NCBI GenBank assembly: GCA_963802635.1
Contig: CAWDJJ010000001.1
Location: 620,001-684,000, forward strand
Direction: 5' to 3'
Source: CAVTLG01 sp963802635
GTDB lineage: Bacteria; Chloroflexota; Ktedonobacteria; Ktedonobacterales; Ktedonobacteraceae
DNA length: 64,000 nucleotides
Both the position numbers and the translations under genes were made by a program. This document shows positions 63,311 to 64,000 of this stretch, piece after piece (within the stretch, counting starts at the first letter, position 1; each line of letters starts with the position of its first letter). The notes beneath the pieces were generated by a model, which was not told the origin of the DNA, did not search any database, and saw nothing but the letters and a program-made list of their open reading frames with translations.

Positions 63311-64000
63311 CTAGCGTTTGAGTATGAGGACTTTAAAATTGCCCATGCCTGCTGATGCGGTTAAGGTCGCAACACTCTGCCGCAGATTGTACCATTGGAA
63401 TAACGCTGTCTGTCCCTGATCACTGGCGAGTGCACTATCGATCACCGCGAATTCGCGTGTGCGTAGTCGCTCCAACTCCTCGTAGATGCCCATCTCTGTC
63501 AGCCATTGACGTTGTGTGGTGAAGGCGTGCAGGCGTAGACCGTTGCGTCTGCCCTCCTGAAGCAGCGCGGTAAAGTTGACGTGCGTGGTAATATCCTGCG
63601 CGCCAGGTCGTAGCAGTGGCTGCTCGGTCAACTGGTGGTGATAGTAGCAGGCCAGGGTCCCACGTTGTCGATCAGGCATATAGAGCACGTTGGCTTTATC
63701 GCCATAGTCAATAGTCAGGATAAAGCCACGCCGTTTTCTTCTGTCTACAGGATTGGTCAGCAGGTGGGCCGCGCGTTCCATCCAGCGTAGCGCGTCCAGA
63801 TTGACTTCTGCGCGCCAGCCATCCGCGAATGTTTGCCAGGCAATCTTATAGTGGTCTAAATAATTTGCTACTTCTGTGCTGACTGGCTCACCCAGGACTT
63901 CATACAGCCGTTCATGCTGTGTATCGACGTACATCTCGTAGAGTTTTGCACCCTGTTTCTCGATGATGTGAACGGGGAAGGCGTCAACCAGCTCATTCGA
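63311..64000 (-). CDS. MidA/DUF185-type SAM-dependent methyltransferase (5' end outside window)
   Basis: The frame runs off the right edge. Before the first internal ATG (63934) it reads SNELVDAFPVHIIEK, the hallmark of the MidA/NDUFAF7 family of protein arginine methyltransferases. Downstream features agree: GFILTIDYGDKANVLYMPDRQRG, then TLACYYHHQ and DITTHVNFTALLQEGRRNG. The family methylates an arginine in a complex I subunit in mitochondria; the bacterial target is unproven. The N-terminal SAM-binding part lies outside the window. Confidence 0.88.
   Translation of the reverse strand, partial: SNELVDAFPVHIIEKQGAKLYEMYVDTQHERLYEVLGEPVSTEVANYLDHYKIAWQTFADGWRAEVNLDALRWMERAAHLLTNPVDRRKRRGFILTIDYGDKANVLYMPDRQRGTLACYYHHQLTEQPLLRPGAQDITTHVNFTALLQEGRRNGLRLHAFTTQRQWLTEMGIYEELERLRTREFAVIDSALASDQGQTALFQWYNLRQSVATLTASAGMGNFKVLILKR

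Overview
The window looks like chromosomal DNA from a member of the Chloroflexota, most likely the class Ktedonobacteria. This rests on gene content rather than on a search: a System I cytochrome c maturation cluster, CopC/CopD proteins, DUF2851, DUF2630 and DUF3054 proteins, many zinc-ribbon/single-membrane-segment proteins, a LRR-Roc-COR protein, and many dispersed palindromic repeats. A 16S rRNA gene (about 30633-32115, minus strand) would settle the lineage. Codon use is mixed, with GTG and TTG starts; the 40.0-44.6 kb stretch is visibly richer in A+T than its flanks.

Layout. 1-2.1 kb: C-terminus of a histidine kinase fused to a degenerate receiver and an OmpR-type DNA-binding domain, then a membrane-anchored receiver. 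3.6-12.5 kb: one long plus-strand operon for cytochrome c maturation (thioredoxin-like, ccmE, ccmF, ccmH, small membrane proteins, ccmA, ccmB, ccmC, ccmD-like, DUF3054), closed by a stem-loop. 12.6-20.3 kb: Uma2 nuclease, orphans, a coiled-coil/DUF2851/rluB operon, catalase. 20.6-29.9 kb: cmk-plsC, a broken Rpn nuclease, DUF2630, a large metallopeptidase-helicase-nuclease fusion, coaX and a beta-repeat protein. 29.9-32.3 kb: an rRNA operon with 16S, tRNA-Ile, tRNA-Ala, 5S and a further tRNA-Ile but no 23S. 32.3-39.9 kb: ECF sigma/anti-sigma pair, UbiA family enzyme, LRR-Roc-COR protein, O-methyltransferase. 40.2-44.5 kb: A+T-rich block with a DUF488 protein, its partner, tRNA-Pro and an AAA ATPase. 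44.7-48.8 kb: T-box-controlled pheST. 49.4-55.7 kb: three zinc-ribbon membrane proteins and a ferredoxin. 56-64 kb: SDR, proline dehydrogenase, gamma-carbonic anhydrase-like protein, CopC-CopD protein, glycosyltransferase-like membrane protein, MidA-type methyltransferase running off the right edge.

Caution on sequence quality. Nine genes-internal single-base reading-frame breaks can be seen in eight genes, including the essential pheS and pheT. The simplest reading is that the source assembly carries small indel errors, so the broken genes here are annotated as single genes with a probable artefactual frameshift.

The most unusual items are the ImmA/IrrE-UvrD-PD-(D/E)XK fusion, palindromic repeats that lie in frame inside protein genes (ccmA and the helicase), the 16S-5S operon without 23S and with rearranged tRNA-Ala pieces, the cysteine-type CcmE whose tyrosine is replaced by phenylalanine, and the DUF488/AAA block.
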